This document shows positions 17,681 through 26,614 of a DNA stretch of 64,000 bases, piece after piece. This DNA comes from JANJUO01 sp942492935. Its GTDB lineage: Bacteria; Bacteroidota; Ignavibacteria; Kapaibacteriales; UBA2268. Within the stretch, counting starts at the first letter, position 1. Every line of letters begins with the position of its first letter. The position numbers and the translations under genes are program-made. The notes below the pieces were generated by a model that searched no databases, was not told the origin of the DNA, and was given only the letters and a program-made list of their open reading frames with translations. The stretch spans positions 1,736,001-1,800,000 of the forward strand of contig OW818654.1 of NCBI GenBank assembly GCA_942492935.1. The letters are read 5' to 3'.

Positions 17681-18745
17681 TCAGCTTTGACATTTTCTTA
17701 ATACAGCCATAGGCAATTGATTTAATGGCATAATCATATCAACACCTCCCATCTTAATTGCTTCTTTTGGCATACCAAAAATCAATGAAGTTGCTTCATC
17801 TTGTGCAAAATTATAAGCACCTGCTTCTTTCATTTCAAGCATACCTTTTGCTCCATCATCACCCATACCAGTCATTATTACTCCAACACAATTCTTTCCA
17901 GCATATCTTGCGGCTGAGCGAAAAAGAACATCAACAGAAGGTCTATGCCTTGAAACTAAAGAGCCGTCTCTCACTTCAACATAATATTTTGCTCCACTTC
18001 TTTTCAAAATCATGTGTTTACCTCCAGGGGCAATTAAAGCACGACCACGAAGAACTGTATCGTTATTCTCCGCTTCTTTAACAGTTATTTTACAAATAGA
18101 ATCTAATCTATCAGCAAAAGATTTAGTAAAATGTTCTGGCATGTGCTGAACTATTAATATACCAGGTGAATCAAGTGGAAAAGCTGTTAGAAAGGTTGTT
18201 AATGCTTCAGTACCACCTGTAGAAGCACCCACAACTATAACTTTTTCAGTTGTAGTAATCATTGACTTCATATTTGCTTTTGCAAGTATTACATCTGCTG
18301 AAAGTTTTGGTTCAACCTTTCTTTTGGGTAAAATTATTTTTGCTTCAACTTGAGCTGCAGCTTTTATTATATCACATATCTGAGTTCTCGAATCCTCAAA
18401 GAATTGCTTAGTTCCAATTTTTGGCTTTGATATTATGTCCACTGCACCAAGTTCGAGCGCTCTCAATCCTGATGCTGAAGTAGTTTCTGCCAAGCTTGAA
18501 CAAATAACAACGGGTATTGGATGCTGGCTCATTAATTTTTCTAAAAAAGTCAAGCCATCCATATTTGGCATTTCAATATCAAGAGTAATTACATCTGGAA
18601 TTTGTTCCCTTAACTTTTGAGCTGCAATATAAGGGTCTGAAGCAGTTGCAATTACTTCAATTTGTGGGTCAGAACTTAGAACATCACAAAGTGTTTCTCT
18701 GACTAATGCAGAATCATCAACAATTAAAACTTTAATTTTATTCAT
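17681..18745 (-). CDS. cheB: Chemotaxis response regulator protein-glutamate methylesterase CheB
   Basis: 354 residues: receiver (about 1-125, phospho-acceptor D56 in TLDIEMPNMDG), linker, and methylesterase domain with the catalytic triad S175 (GASTGG), H201 (VQHMP) and D297 (GMGDDG). The spacing of these three matches the enterobacterial enzyme. It removes methyl groups from, and deamidates, chemoreceptors after phosphorylation by CheA. Last gene of the chemotaxis cluster, two bases after the upstream stop. Confidence 0.97.
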   Translation of the reverse strand: MNKIKVLIVDDSALVRETLCDVLSSDPQIEVIATASDPYIAAQKLREQIPDVITLDIEMPNMDGLTFLEKLMSQHPIPVVICSSLAETTSASGLRALELGAVDIISKPKIGTKQFFEDSRTQICDIIKAAAQVEAKIILPKRKVEPKLSADVILAKANMKSMITTTEKVIVVGASTGGTEALTTFLTAFPLDSPGILIVQHMPEHFTKSFADRLDSICKITVKEAENNDTVLRGRALIAPGGKHMILKRSGAKYYVEVRDGSLVSRHRPSVDVLFRSAARYAGKNCVGVIMTGMGDDGAKGMLEMKEAGAYNFAQDEATSLIFGMPKEAIKMGGVDMIMPLNQLPMAVLRKCQS

Positions 18746-18746
18746 G

Positions 18747-19922
18747 TTATTGTCTCTTTAATGGTATTTGAACTGTAAATGTTGTACCGTAATCAATTTT
18801 AGATTCATAATAAATATCACCCTTCAAAGCTTGAACTATGTTTTTAACAATTGCAAGCCCTAAACCTACACCTTTTAAAGATGATACATTATGAGTGGAA
18901 ATAAACGGTTCGAATATATTTTTCCTAAACTCTTCTGGAATTCCAACTCCAAAATCTTGAATACAGAACTTTAAGTTTGTGTCATCTATTTCAATTGTTA
19001 CCTTAATTTCTTTAGAATTTCCAGAGTATTTGATAGCGTTATCGATTAAATTATCAAAAATTATTTTCAAATGATATTGGTCTAACAAATATTCTTTATC
19101 ATCAATATTTTTATAGAAAATACCAATTTTAATATTTGGATATAAATTTGAAATTCCATCAATAACTTCAGAAAAGTATTCATCAATTTTGCAATAAACA
19201 TAATCACAAACCAATTGTTTTGTAATAGCTTTTAATGATAATGCATTTACTTCTAAAATATCATTTATTTCATAAGCTGAAGATTTCATGTTCTTTAATA
19301 AATTATCTTTTCCTGACTTTTCCATTTTTTCATTTTTCAATTCAAAAATATCTATGTTATTTAATAGAGAATTTAAAGGATTACGAATCTGCTGGAACAA
19401 AATCATAAGAATTTGACTTTTTAAAGAATTGGCAGCACGGCAACTATTTAATTCCATTTTCAATTTTTCAATATCTTCACTTTTCTCTTCTTTTTGGATT
19501 TTGAAGTGTTCAATGTCATTTTCTAAAATAAATTGAAAACGTATAATTTCTAACAAATTTTTTACTTTCTGTGGTAATGTTGTATCAATTAATTCCTTAT
19601 TGATATAATCAATTGCACCTAATTTTAATCCTAAATTTTGATATACTTCATCTGTAAAAGAGCCAGACATTAGAATCAGAGGAATGTTTAAATATTTTTT
19701 TTCAGCTCTAATTTTTTTTGCTAATGTAAATCCATCCATTTCTGGCATATTTACATCAGAAATAATGATATGAATCTTCATTGTTGCTAAAATATCAAGA
19801 GCTTCTTTAGCACTTTGCGTTATCATAAGATTTGCATAAAAACCACCTAATAAATCACAAATCAAAGCTAATGATGATTTACTGTCATCTACAACTAAAA
19901 TATTTGGTTTAAAGTCTTTCAT
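18747..19922 (-). CDS. Receiver plus histidine-kinase-like protein lacking the phospho-accepting histidine
   Basis: 391 residues: receiver at about 5-130 (VVDDSKSS, phospho-acceptor in ISDVNMPEMDG), coiled coil at about 135-175, a dimerisation-like segment, and an ATPase domain with DNAIKYSG, QDFGVGIPEE and GVGLGLAIVKNI. Where HisKA normally reads SHE-L/I-RTPLN this protein reads FQQIRNPLN: the His is Gln. The ATP-binding motifs look intact, so it might bind ATP, phosphorylate another partner or serve as a receiver-gated scaffold. It lies between cheD and cheB, suggesting a chemotaxis-linked role. No output domain. Confidence 0.85.
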   Translation of the reverse strand: MKDFKPNILVVDDSKSSLALICDLLGGFYANLMITQSAKEALDILATMKIHIIISDVNMPEMDGFTLAKKIRAEKKYLNIPLILMSGSFTDEVYQNLGLKLGAIDYINKELIDTTLPQKVKNLLEIIRFQFILENDIEHFKIQKEEKSEDIEKLKMELNSCRAANSLKSQILMILFQQIRNPLNSLLNNIDIFELKNEKMEKSGKDNLLKNMKSSAYEINDILEVNALSLKAITKQLVCDYVYCKIDEYFSEVIDGISNLYPNIKIGIFYKNIDDKEYLLDQYHLKIIFDNLIDNAIKYSGNSKEIKVTIEIDDTNLKFCIQDFGVGIPEEFRKNIFEPFISTHNVSSLKGVGLGLAIVKNIVQALKGDIYYESKIDYGTTFTVQIPLKRQ

Positions 19923-19931
19923 TTATATACC

Positions 19932-20402
19932 TTATATCCTTTTTAAAAATACATCTCCATTTGAAGTGGAAACTATAATCTTTCTACTAATTAAACCACC
20001 AGTATCTTGTTTTTTTATTCTTAAATTATAATTGCTTAATACTTCTTTTGCCATTTCTACATTGTTGATGCCTACATTAATTTTGCTGTCTTGTACTTTT
20101 GGATGAATTGATGCACCACCAAATAATTTTATTTCTAAATCCTTTCGGTTAGCTCCAAGTTCATCAAATTTATTTACTAAAAATTCAATAGTAGTATCAA
20201 CATACCTAAATATATTATCACTTCTATCATTTACAATTAAATTTTTTTTTGGTAATAAGCAATGGGATACTCCAGAATATTTTGATTTTTTGTCATAAAA
20301 TATTATTGAAACACAAGAACCCAGTATAGTCATAACATAAAGTTCTTCATTTGAAAAATGAATATCACCCGGCATCAAAAATATTGTATTTGCATTGCTC
20401 AT
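19932..20402 (-). CDS. cheD: Chemoreceptor glutamine deamidase CheD
   Basis: 156 residues from the ATG at 20402 (a TTG five codons upstream is less likely, as the ATG lies one base past the cheR stop). The core reads LGSCVSIIFYD with the catalytic Cys30, SHCLLPKK with His47, and KLFGGAS, INVGINNVE and DTGG downstream, all CheD family marks. It deamidates receptor glutamines and in many species binds CheC or CheX. No cheC or cheX is visible in this window. Confidence 0.95.
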   Translation of the reverse strand: MSNANTIFLMPGDIHFSNEELYVMTILGSCVSIIFYDKKSKYSGVSHCLLPKKNLIVNDRSDNIFRYVDTTIEFLVNKFDELGANRKDLEIKLFGGASIHPKVQDSKINVGINNVEMAKEVLSNYNLRIKKQDTGGLISRKIIVSTSNGDVFLKRI

Positions 20403-20403
20403 T

Positions 20404-21249
20404 TTAAATCTTAACAAAAATACTTGGTTGAATCTGTTTTAATGGTAAATTCATATTGATAATCGATTCACTATGACCTAAAAACAATACTGCATCTTTT
20501 TTAAGATAACGGCATAGTTTTCTTATTATACTTTCTCTGGTCTTTTGGTCAAAATAAATTAAAACATTTCTGCAAAATATCAAATCAAATTGATGCTTCA
20601 AATTATAGTTTTCATCCATAAGATTTAAATAAAAGAATTCAACTTTTTTTCTTAGTTCGGCTACTATTCTAACTACTTTTTCTTTTGGATTTTTACTTTT
20701 CAATAAATACCTTCTTTTCATCTCTAATGGAACTACATCAACTTCACTAAGATTATAAATTGCTTTATTGGCAATTCCTAATACTTTTGTAGAAATATCA
20801 CTTGCATAAATTAGATAATCAAATCCAGAATTTAGTCTTTTGAATTCTTCAAGAACAAATGCAGTAGTAAATGCCTCTGCTCCAGTTGAACAACCTGCAC
20901 TCCATACTTTAAATGTAAGTGATTTGTTTTCAGAAATTAATTTTGGTAGCCAAACACTTTTCAAGTAATCATAATGTACCGATTCCCTAAAAAAATCAGT
21001 CTTATTTGTTGTAATCACATCAATAAGTTCAATCAAATCACTACTACCATCCTGGGAGTTTATTGCATAAGTTAAATAATCGGTATAATTATCGAATTTA
21101 GAATGTTGCAAGATTTTTGATAGCCGACTTTGAACCATTACCTTCTTGACAGGTGTAAGATGAATCCCACAAGTTTTATAAATGAAACCACTAAGTCTTT
21201 CAAAATCAGCGTTTGATAATTCATTTTTATTTACTACATTTGCTGTCAT
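20404..21249 (-). CDS. cheR: Chemotaxis protein methyltransferase CheR
   Basis: 281 residues. The N-terminal helical domain precedes a SAM-dependent methyltransferase fold: TNKTDFFRE, KVWSAGCSTGAEAFT (SAM-binding loop), DLIFCRNVLIYFD and LGHSES are CheR signatures. It methylates receptor glutamates, opposing CheB. No CheR-tethering pentapeptide of the xWxxF kind is visible at the end of the neighbouring MCP, so it presumably acts on the methylation helices directly. ATG start at 21249. Confidence 0.96.
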   Translation of the reverse strand: MTANVVNKNELSNADFERLSGFIYKTCGIHLTPVKKVMVQSRLSKILQHSKFDNYTDYLTYAINSQDGSSDLIELIDVITTNKTDFFRESVHYDYLKSVWLPKLISENKSLTFKVWSAGCSTGAEAFTTAFVLEEFKRLNSGFDYLIYASDISTKVLGIANKAIYNLSEVDVVPLEMKRRYLLKSKNPKEKVVRIVAELRKKVEFFYLNLMDENYNLKHQFDLIFCRNVLIYFDQKTRESIIRKLCRYLKKDAVLFLGHSESIINMNLPLKQIQPSIFVKI

Positions 21250-21519
21250 AATTCTAAGTTTAATTTTTTAAATTATATAAAATATAAATCATATCAATTA
21301 TAATTTCACGTATTTACATTCAATTGAGGATGCATGATACTTCATCTTTGTTTTCAATGATAAGTTCAAAATCCATTATATTTTTTAACAAAGTGGCATT
21401 CTCTAGTTTATTCATAGTTTTTTCATTTTAAAATTAGTGAAAAATCCAGATATTTGATTTGTTAAATATAAACTGGATTTCTCACTTTGTTCTAAATCAA
21501 AACTATTTAGACAACTTTA

Positions 21520-23331
21520 TTAAAATTTTTCAAAATCATCATCTAATCTATCAGAATCTCCGCCTAAATCTAAATTTATACCCTTGCCACTATTCAAAAG
21601 TTTTTTTGGTTTGGGTTGAGTATATTTAAAACTCTGAGTTTGTGATTTAGGTTTACTTGCTGTTCGAGTTTCTTTCTTGCTACTAAAATTACTTGATTCA
21701 ATTTTAAAATATGCAATAATTTCTTGTAAATTATCTGCTTGACTTAATAATTCTTCGCTTGTAGCAGCCATTTCTTCAGAAGCTGCTGAATTTTGCTGAA
21801 TGACTTCATTTAATTGTTGAATTGCATTATTGATTTGCTCTGCACCTGTATCTTGTTCTCTGCTTGAAGCTGTAATTTCTTGAACAAGGTCAGCTGTTTT
21901 TTGAATATCAGGGACTATTTGAGTTAATAACACTCCTGCTCTATCTGCAACTTCAACACTCGAGGAAGAAAGTTCGCTAATTTCCGCAGCAGCAATCTGA
22001 CTTCTTTCAGCGAGTTTTCTTACTTCGGAAGCAACAACAGCAAATCCTTTACCATGTTCACCAGCTCTTGCAGCTTCGATAGCAGCATTTAATGCAAGAA
22101 GATTTGTTTGACGTGCTATTTCTTCAATGATGGAAATTTTCTTAGCAATATCTTTCATTGCAGATACAGTTTGATTTACAGCTTTACCACCTTCTTGAGC
22201 ATTATGTGACGATTGAACGGCAATTTTTTCTGTTTGTAACGCATTTTCAGCATTTTGACGGATGTTAGAAGTCATTTGTTCCATCGAACTTGATGCTTGT
22301 TCAGCAGCAGATGCTTGTTCGGAAGCACCTTGAGCTAATTCTTCAGCAGTAGAGCTTAATTGCTGTGAGCCATTTGAAACATTGCTTGATGCAGTCATAA
22401 TATTTTCTACAATTTCTTTTAATTGAGTTAGCATAGTTTTCAAAGCATTACCCATTGCATCTTTTTCTGATTTTGGCTCAATATTAAACCTCAATTCTCC
22501 TTCAGAAATTTTGGAAGCCCAAGATACCTGCTCTTTAGTATTTGAAATCATTGCAGAAAATGCTCTGCCAAGGTCCCCAACTTCATCTTTTGTATCAATA
22601 TTGACTTTAACATCAACATTTCCAACCGAAAGCTCTTTAGCAATATCTGTAATTTCTTTTACAGGGGTGCTGATAATTTTTGAAATCAAAATTCCTAAAC
22701 CCAAAGCAAGAATAACTCCAATAGCAATAGTAATAACTAAAATTAAATTGCTTCTATCTGCGACTGCATTACCTTTAATTACAGCTTCTTTTCCAACTTC
22801 ATCATTAATTGCTTCCAATTTTGCAAGATATTCGGTACATTTTTCAAATGTTGGAGAAATTTCAAAATCAATCAATTTTTGATAAGTAATTTCATTGGGA
22901 TTATATTGATATTCTTTAGCTAATTGCACGTATTCTTCATGTAAGTTCATCCATTTATCCCAAATCGGAACAAATTCTGACCATAACTGAGCTTCTTCTG
23001 GTGTTTGCGGAAGTGGTGCATATACGTCCCAAGCAGCTTTTATAGCTTTTTTAGCTTTTTCAAAAGATGCATAAACTCTTTCTCTATCTTCATTTGTAAT
23101 CTTCGTTGCAAGTAAATAATTTTCACCACCATCCATAAGATTTTGATTAGCATCAATTTCCAATAATGCCTTAATACTCGGCATTCTAACATCTCCAATT
23201 TCATGCATATTATCAGCAACATCGGACAATCCTAAATAACCAACGAATCCAACTATTCCTGAAATAATAGCCATCAACACAAATGCTGATATTAATTTAG
23301 ATCCGATTTTTAAATTTTTAAACCAATTCAT
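21520..23331 (-). CDS. Methyl-accepting chemotaxis protein with four-helix-bundle sensor
   Basis: 603 residues: membrane helix at about 11-31, a periplasmic all-helical 4HB_MCP-type domain to about 193, second helix at about 196-217, HAMP (KIISTPVKEIT onward, about 218-270), then a long coiled coil with the receptor hairpin tip (RQTNLLALNAAIEAARAG and GKGFAVVASEVRKLAE). After the signalling domain a basic linker and an acidic tail (DSDRLDDDFEKF) follow. It senses an unknown ligand and drives CheA through CheW. It is the only transmembrane receptor in this cluster. Confidence 0.96.
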   Translation of the reverse strand: MNWFKNLKIGSKLISAFVLMAIISGIVGFVGYLGLSDVADNMHEIGDVRMPSIKALLEIDANQNLMDGGENYLLATKITNEDRERVYASFEKAKKAIKAAWDVYAPLPQTPEEAQLWSEFVPIWDKWMNLHEEYVQLAKEYQYNPNEITYQKLIDFEISPTFEKCTEYLAKLEAINDEVGKEAVIKGNAVADRSNLILVITIAIGVILALGLGILISKIISTPVKEITDIAKELSVGNVDVKVNIDTKDEVGDLGRAFSAMISNTKEQVSWASKISEGELRFNIEPKSEKDAMGNALKTMLTQLKEIVENIMTASSNVSNGSQQLSSTAEELAQGASEQASAAEQASSSMEQMTSNIRQNAENALQTEKIAVQSSHNAQEGGKAVNQTVSAMKDIAKKISIIEEIARQTNLLALNAAIEAARAGEHGKGFAVVASEVRKLAERSQIAAAEISELSSSSVEVADRAGVLLTQIVPDIQKTADLVQEITASSREQDTGAEQINNAIQQLNEVIQQNSAASEEMAATSEELLSQADNLQEIIAYFKIESSNFSSKKETRTASKPKSQTQSFKYTQPKPKKLLNSGKGINLDLGGDSDRLDDDFEKF

Positions 23332-23352
23332 ATTTATATCCCTTTAAATTAA

Positions 23353-23868
23353 TTAATTATTTTCTTTTGATAAAGTAGTTATCAGCGAAATTTCGCCACT
23401 TGAAAAGATTTTGTCAATATTCAAAAGCATAATGAAATTATCATTATGTTTGCCCATACCCAGAATAAATTCTGTGTTTAAATGAGTACCAATTTTAGGT
23501 GGTGGTTCGATATTGAGAGTATCAATTTCTATCACTTCTTGCACTCCGTCAACCAAAGCACCCATTATTGATTTTTCATCTTCGATTGAAACTTCTAATA
23601 CAATAATACAAGTGTTAACCGTGATTTCAGGTTTGGGCATCCCAAATTTCAATCGCATATCAATAACAGGTACAACAGCACCCCTCAGATTGATAACCCC
23701 GCAAAGATAATCAGGTGTATTTGGAACTTTAGTGATTTTGGTAAATTCCAATATTTCTCTAACTTGAAAAACATCAACACCAAAAACCTCATCCAGTAAC
23801 TTAAAGTTTAAAAACTGCCTGACTAATGAATTAGTAGAACTACTTGGATTCATATAAGACCTCATCAT
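23353..23868 (-). CDS. cheW: Chemotaxis coupling protein CheW
   Basis: 171 residues with the two-lobed SH3-like CheW fold: QFLNFKLLDEVFGVDVFQVREIL, PDYLCGVINLRGAVVPVIDMR, and GALVDGVQEVIEI. It bridges receptors and CheA. Two consecutive ATGs (23868 and 23865) are possible starts. A 15-residue Ser/Asn-rich leader precedes the domain. Lies 21 bases after the mcp start, between cheA and mcp on the same strand. Confidence 0.96.
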   Translation of the reverse strand: MMRSYMNPSSSTNSLVRQFLNFKLLDEVFGVDVFQVREILEFTKITKVPNTPDYLCGVINLRGAVVPVIDMRLKFGMPKPEITVNTCIIVLEVSIEDEKSIMGALVDGVQEVIEIDTLNIEPPPKIGTHLNTEFILGMGKHNDNFIMLLNIDKIFSSGEISLITTLSKENN

Positions 23869-23932
23869 TTTTGATTAATAAATCATTGATTTATTTGTGA
23901 ATTTAATTCTATTATTTTAACTATTTCAAAGA

Positions 23933-25930
23933 TCAGGAGAACATATTATTAGTAAATGAATTTTCATCCTTCTCAGCTTTTGATATTAAGCTTAGAACGT
24001 CTAAAATCAGTGCTACCGAACCATCACCAAGAATTGTAGCACCTGAAATTGAATCAACTTTTTTGAATACAGACCCCATCGATTTTATTACAACTTGTTG
24101 CTCACCAATTATTTGGTCAACTGTTATACCAATTTTATATCCACTGTCTTTAATAATAACAAATTGCTCACGTTGATTTTCATCATGCTGCAATTCAAAT
24201 AATCTATGCAGAGAAATAAATGGGATTAACGAACCACGTATTTCAATTAAACTTCTGCCATTTTTATTAAATACTTTTTGATTTGTATTATCTACACATT
24301 CTTCAACTTGACTAAGTGGGATTACAAAGTAATCGTTTGCAACTTTAACAAGTAATCCTTCAATAATAGCTAAAGTAAGAGGAAGTTTACAAGTTACAAC
24401 TGTGCCTTTCCCTAATTCAGAATCAATTTCAACCGTTCCTCTCAAACCCTCTATTGAACGCTTGACTACATCCATTCCAACACCTCTACCGGAAACATTA
24501 GTAACTAATGCCGCAGTAGAGAATCCTGGCAAGAATATAAAATTATAAATTTCATTATCTGAATATTCTTTGTCGGGTTGTGCCAAACCTTTTTCAATTG
24601 CTTTTTGAAGAATTTTGTTTCTATCCAAACCAGCCCCATCATCTGAAATTTTGATGAAAACATATCCGCCTGATTGTGAAGCTTTCAGATGAATTGTTCC
24701 AGTTTTTTGTTTATTATTTGCGATTCTTTTATCAGGGGATTCAATGCCGTGGTCGATACTATTTCTGATAATATGAATTAACGGGTCATTGAGTTTTTCT
24801 ATAACAGTTTTATCAATTTCAGTTTCTCCGCCAGAAGTTGTAAGTTCAACATCTTTGTTCAGATCTAAAGATAAGTCTCTAACCAATCTCTTAAACTTAT
24901 TAAATGTTGTTCCAATTGCTAACATCCTTATATTTAGTGTTGAATCTCTCAAATTCCAAGTTAATCTTTCAACTTCTTCCGAAATATTTAGTAAATCTAA
25001 ATCATTCTTTTTTGAAGCAATTTGTGTTAATCTTGCTTGAACAATTACCAATTCACCAACAAGATTAACCAATTCATCTAATTTATCAGAATTTACTCTA
25101 ATACTTGCTATCGAATCTTTCTGTGAAGTAGCTACTTTTTTTGATTGTGTAGTATCTGATTTTTCCAAATTTTCAATTTGGGTTGGAGAATTTTCTTTTT
25201 CAGCTACTTCTTCAATAATATCTTCTTTTATTGCAGTAATTTCCAGCAAACAATCATCTTCAACGAATATAAAAACGTCTTTAATAGTATTGAAATCTTT
25301 ATCTGTTTCCAGAAGAATTTCCCATTTAGTATAACAAAGAGTCGGCTCAATTTTATCTAAATTAGGAACATCAATATTTGCATTAATTTGAGTTTTACCC
25401 AAATCTGCCAATTCTCTTAAAATCAAAAGAGGATTTGTTCCAGTGAGAAAAATATTCTCAGTAGGTGCAAATAGTATTTTAAATTTTGAATTTCCATTAC
25501 TTTGGGTACGTTCTTGATTTGTAGTTATCGATGACTTAACCGAATTTATATCTTGCTCACTACTTGAATTTAGAAATGAAGCAAATTGGGAAGTAATTCC
25601 GTTGATTTCAATTTCGTTAACATCTTCATTATCAATGATTTTCTTGATAATATCGCCGGCTCTTAAAGTTAGAGTAATTATTTGACTATTTAGAGTTAAA
25701 GAACCATTTCTTACCAAATCATACACATTTTCAATTTTATGTAAGAATGAACTTATTCTTTCAAAACCAAACATTGAGCTTGAACCCTTCATAGTATGGA
25801 TTGCTCTAAATCCACGACCAATTAGTTCGATATTATTCATATCTTCTTCAAGGGCTAACATTGTTTGCTCAACTTCTTCCAAGAGTTCCCCCATCTCCAA
25901 AAGAAAAACCTGTAAATGATTTTCTTTCAT
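23933..25930 (-). CDS. cheA: Chemotaxis histidine kinase CheA
   Basis: 665 residues from the ATG at 25930, which overlaps the cheY stop as ATGA; a 20-residue upstream extension is rejected. Domains: HPt (about 1-105) with phosphorylatable H45 in RAIHTMKGSSS; a linker with possible response-regulator-binding (P2-like) region; dimerisation (about 285-350); ATPase with HIIRNSIDHGIE, DDGAGLD and GRGVGMDVV; C-terminal CheW-like domain. It phosphorylates CheY and CheB. Confidence 0.96.
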   Translation of the reverse strand: MKENHLQVFLLEMGELLEEVEQTMLALEEDMNNIELIGRGFRAIHTMKGSSSMFGFERISSFLHKIENVYDLVRNGSLTLNSQIITLTLRAGDIIKKIIDNEDVNEIEINGITSQFASFLNSSSEQDINSVKSSITTNQERTQSNGNSKFKILFAPTENIFLTGTNPLLILRELADLGKTQINANIDVPNLDKIEPTLCYTKWEILLETDKDFNTIKDVFIFVEDDCLLEITAIKEDIIEEVAEKENSPTQIENLEKSDTTQSKKVATSQKDSIASIRVNSDKLDELVNLVGELVIVQARLTQIASKKNDLDLLNISEEVERLTWNLRDSTLNIRMLAIGTTFNKFKRLVRDLSLDLNKDVELTTSGGETEIDKTVIEKLNDPLIHIIRNSIDHGIESPDKRIANNKQKTGTIHLKASQSGGYVFIKISDDGAGLDRNKILQKAIEKGLAQPDKEYSDNEIYNFIFLPGFSTAALVTNVSGRGVGMDVVKRSIEGLRGTVEIDSELGKGTVVTCKLPLTLAIIEGLLVKVANDYFVIPLSQVEECVDNTNQKVFNKNGRSLIEIRGSLIPFISLHRLFELQHDENQREQFVIIKDSGYKIGITVDQIIGEQQVVIKSMGSVFKKVDSISGATILGDGSVALILDVLSLISKAEKDENSFTNNMFS

Positions 25931-26289
25931 CCTAACACCTTTTTGATAACAGCTAATAATTGTTCGGCATTGAATGGCTTGACTATCCAACCAGTTGCAC
26001 CTGCCGCCTTACCTTCCATTTTCTTTTCTTGTTGTGATTCGGTAGTAAGAAGTATTATTGGAATAAATTTATACTGAGGCAAAGTTCTTACATTTCTGAT
26101 TAATTCAATTCCATTCATATTAGGCATATTTAAATCCGTAATAATCATATTCACTGAATTTGACTTTGCTTTGTTGAATCCATCTAATCCATCAACAGCT
26201 TCTATTACATCATAACCGGCTTCCTTTAATGTAAAAGATACCATTTGTCTAATACTAATCGAATCATCGACAGTCATTATTTTTTTCAT
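25927..26289 (-). CDS. cheY: Chemotaxis response regulator CheY
   Basis: 120 residues, a single receiver: TVDDSISIRQMV, phospho-acceptor in IITDLNMPNMNG, LLTTES and WIVKPF. ATG at 26289 with GGGTG just upstream (a TTG precedes it by one codon). It overlaps cheA by ATGA. In flagellar or other motility systems it controls the motor; no motility genes are visible here, so the output could be a flagellum, gliding or pili encoded elsewhere. Confidence 0.95.
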   Translation of the reverse strand: MKKIMTVDDSISIRQMVSFTLKEAGYDVIEAVDGLDGFNKAKSNSVNMIITDLNMPNMNGIELIRNVRTLPQYKFIPIILLTTESQQEKKMEGKAAGATGWIVKPFNAEQLLAVIKKVLG

Positions 26290-26297
26290 CAATCACC

Positions 26298-26600
26298 CTA
26301 AAAAATAAATTCTCTAAGTCCACTTAAATTAATATAATTAGATACATCAGGATTAAAATCATCTCTGATTGTAAGTTTTTTTCCTCCAATTATAGCATCT
26401 TTTTTCAATGCTACTAATAATTGAAGGAAAGTCAAATCAATACTTTCAATTTTAGAATTTTTCATCTCAAGTACTTCACCAGAATTGATAAAATCAAATA
26501 ATATAGATTTGACTTCATCAATTTTTTCAATGTTTAATTCTCCCTTCAATTCTAATTCAATAATATCGGCATTTTGTTGAATTTTGTAAATATATGACAT
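26298..26600 (-). CDS. STAS-domain protein in the chemotaxis operon
   Basis: 100 residues, alternating strands and helices: IIELELKGELNIEKIDEVKSI, then SIDLTFLQLLVALKK and GKKLTIRDD, the layout of a STAS domain (anti-anti-sigma/MlaB-like). At the usual phospho-site the sequence reads IDLT where IDSS or IDTA is common, so a Thr could take the Ser role, or phosphorylation may be lost. Small STAS proteins are found in che operons of several phyla, with no settled function. It lies eight bases before cheY and after the MCP-like gene. Confidence 0.8.
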   Translation of the reverse strand: MSYIYKIQQNADIIELELKGELNIEKIDEVKSILFDFINSGEVLEMKNSKIESIDLTFLQLLVALKKDAIIGGKKLTIRDDFNPDVSNYINLSGLREFIF

Positions 26601-26614
26601 AAATACTCCTAATA

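Noticed and set aside
21320..21415. 31-codon minus-strand ORF (MNKLENATLLKNIMDFELI...) between mcp and cheR
   Set aside because: No ribosome site and no homologue known to me. It could be the remnant of a larger gene, but the evidence is too thin to annotate.
25931..25990. 20-codon N-terminal extension of CheA
   Set aside because: It lies inside cheY, and the ATG at 25930 gives a normal HPt start with ATGA overlap.
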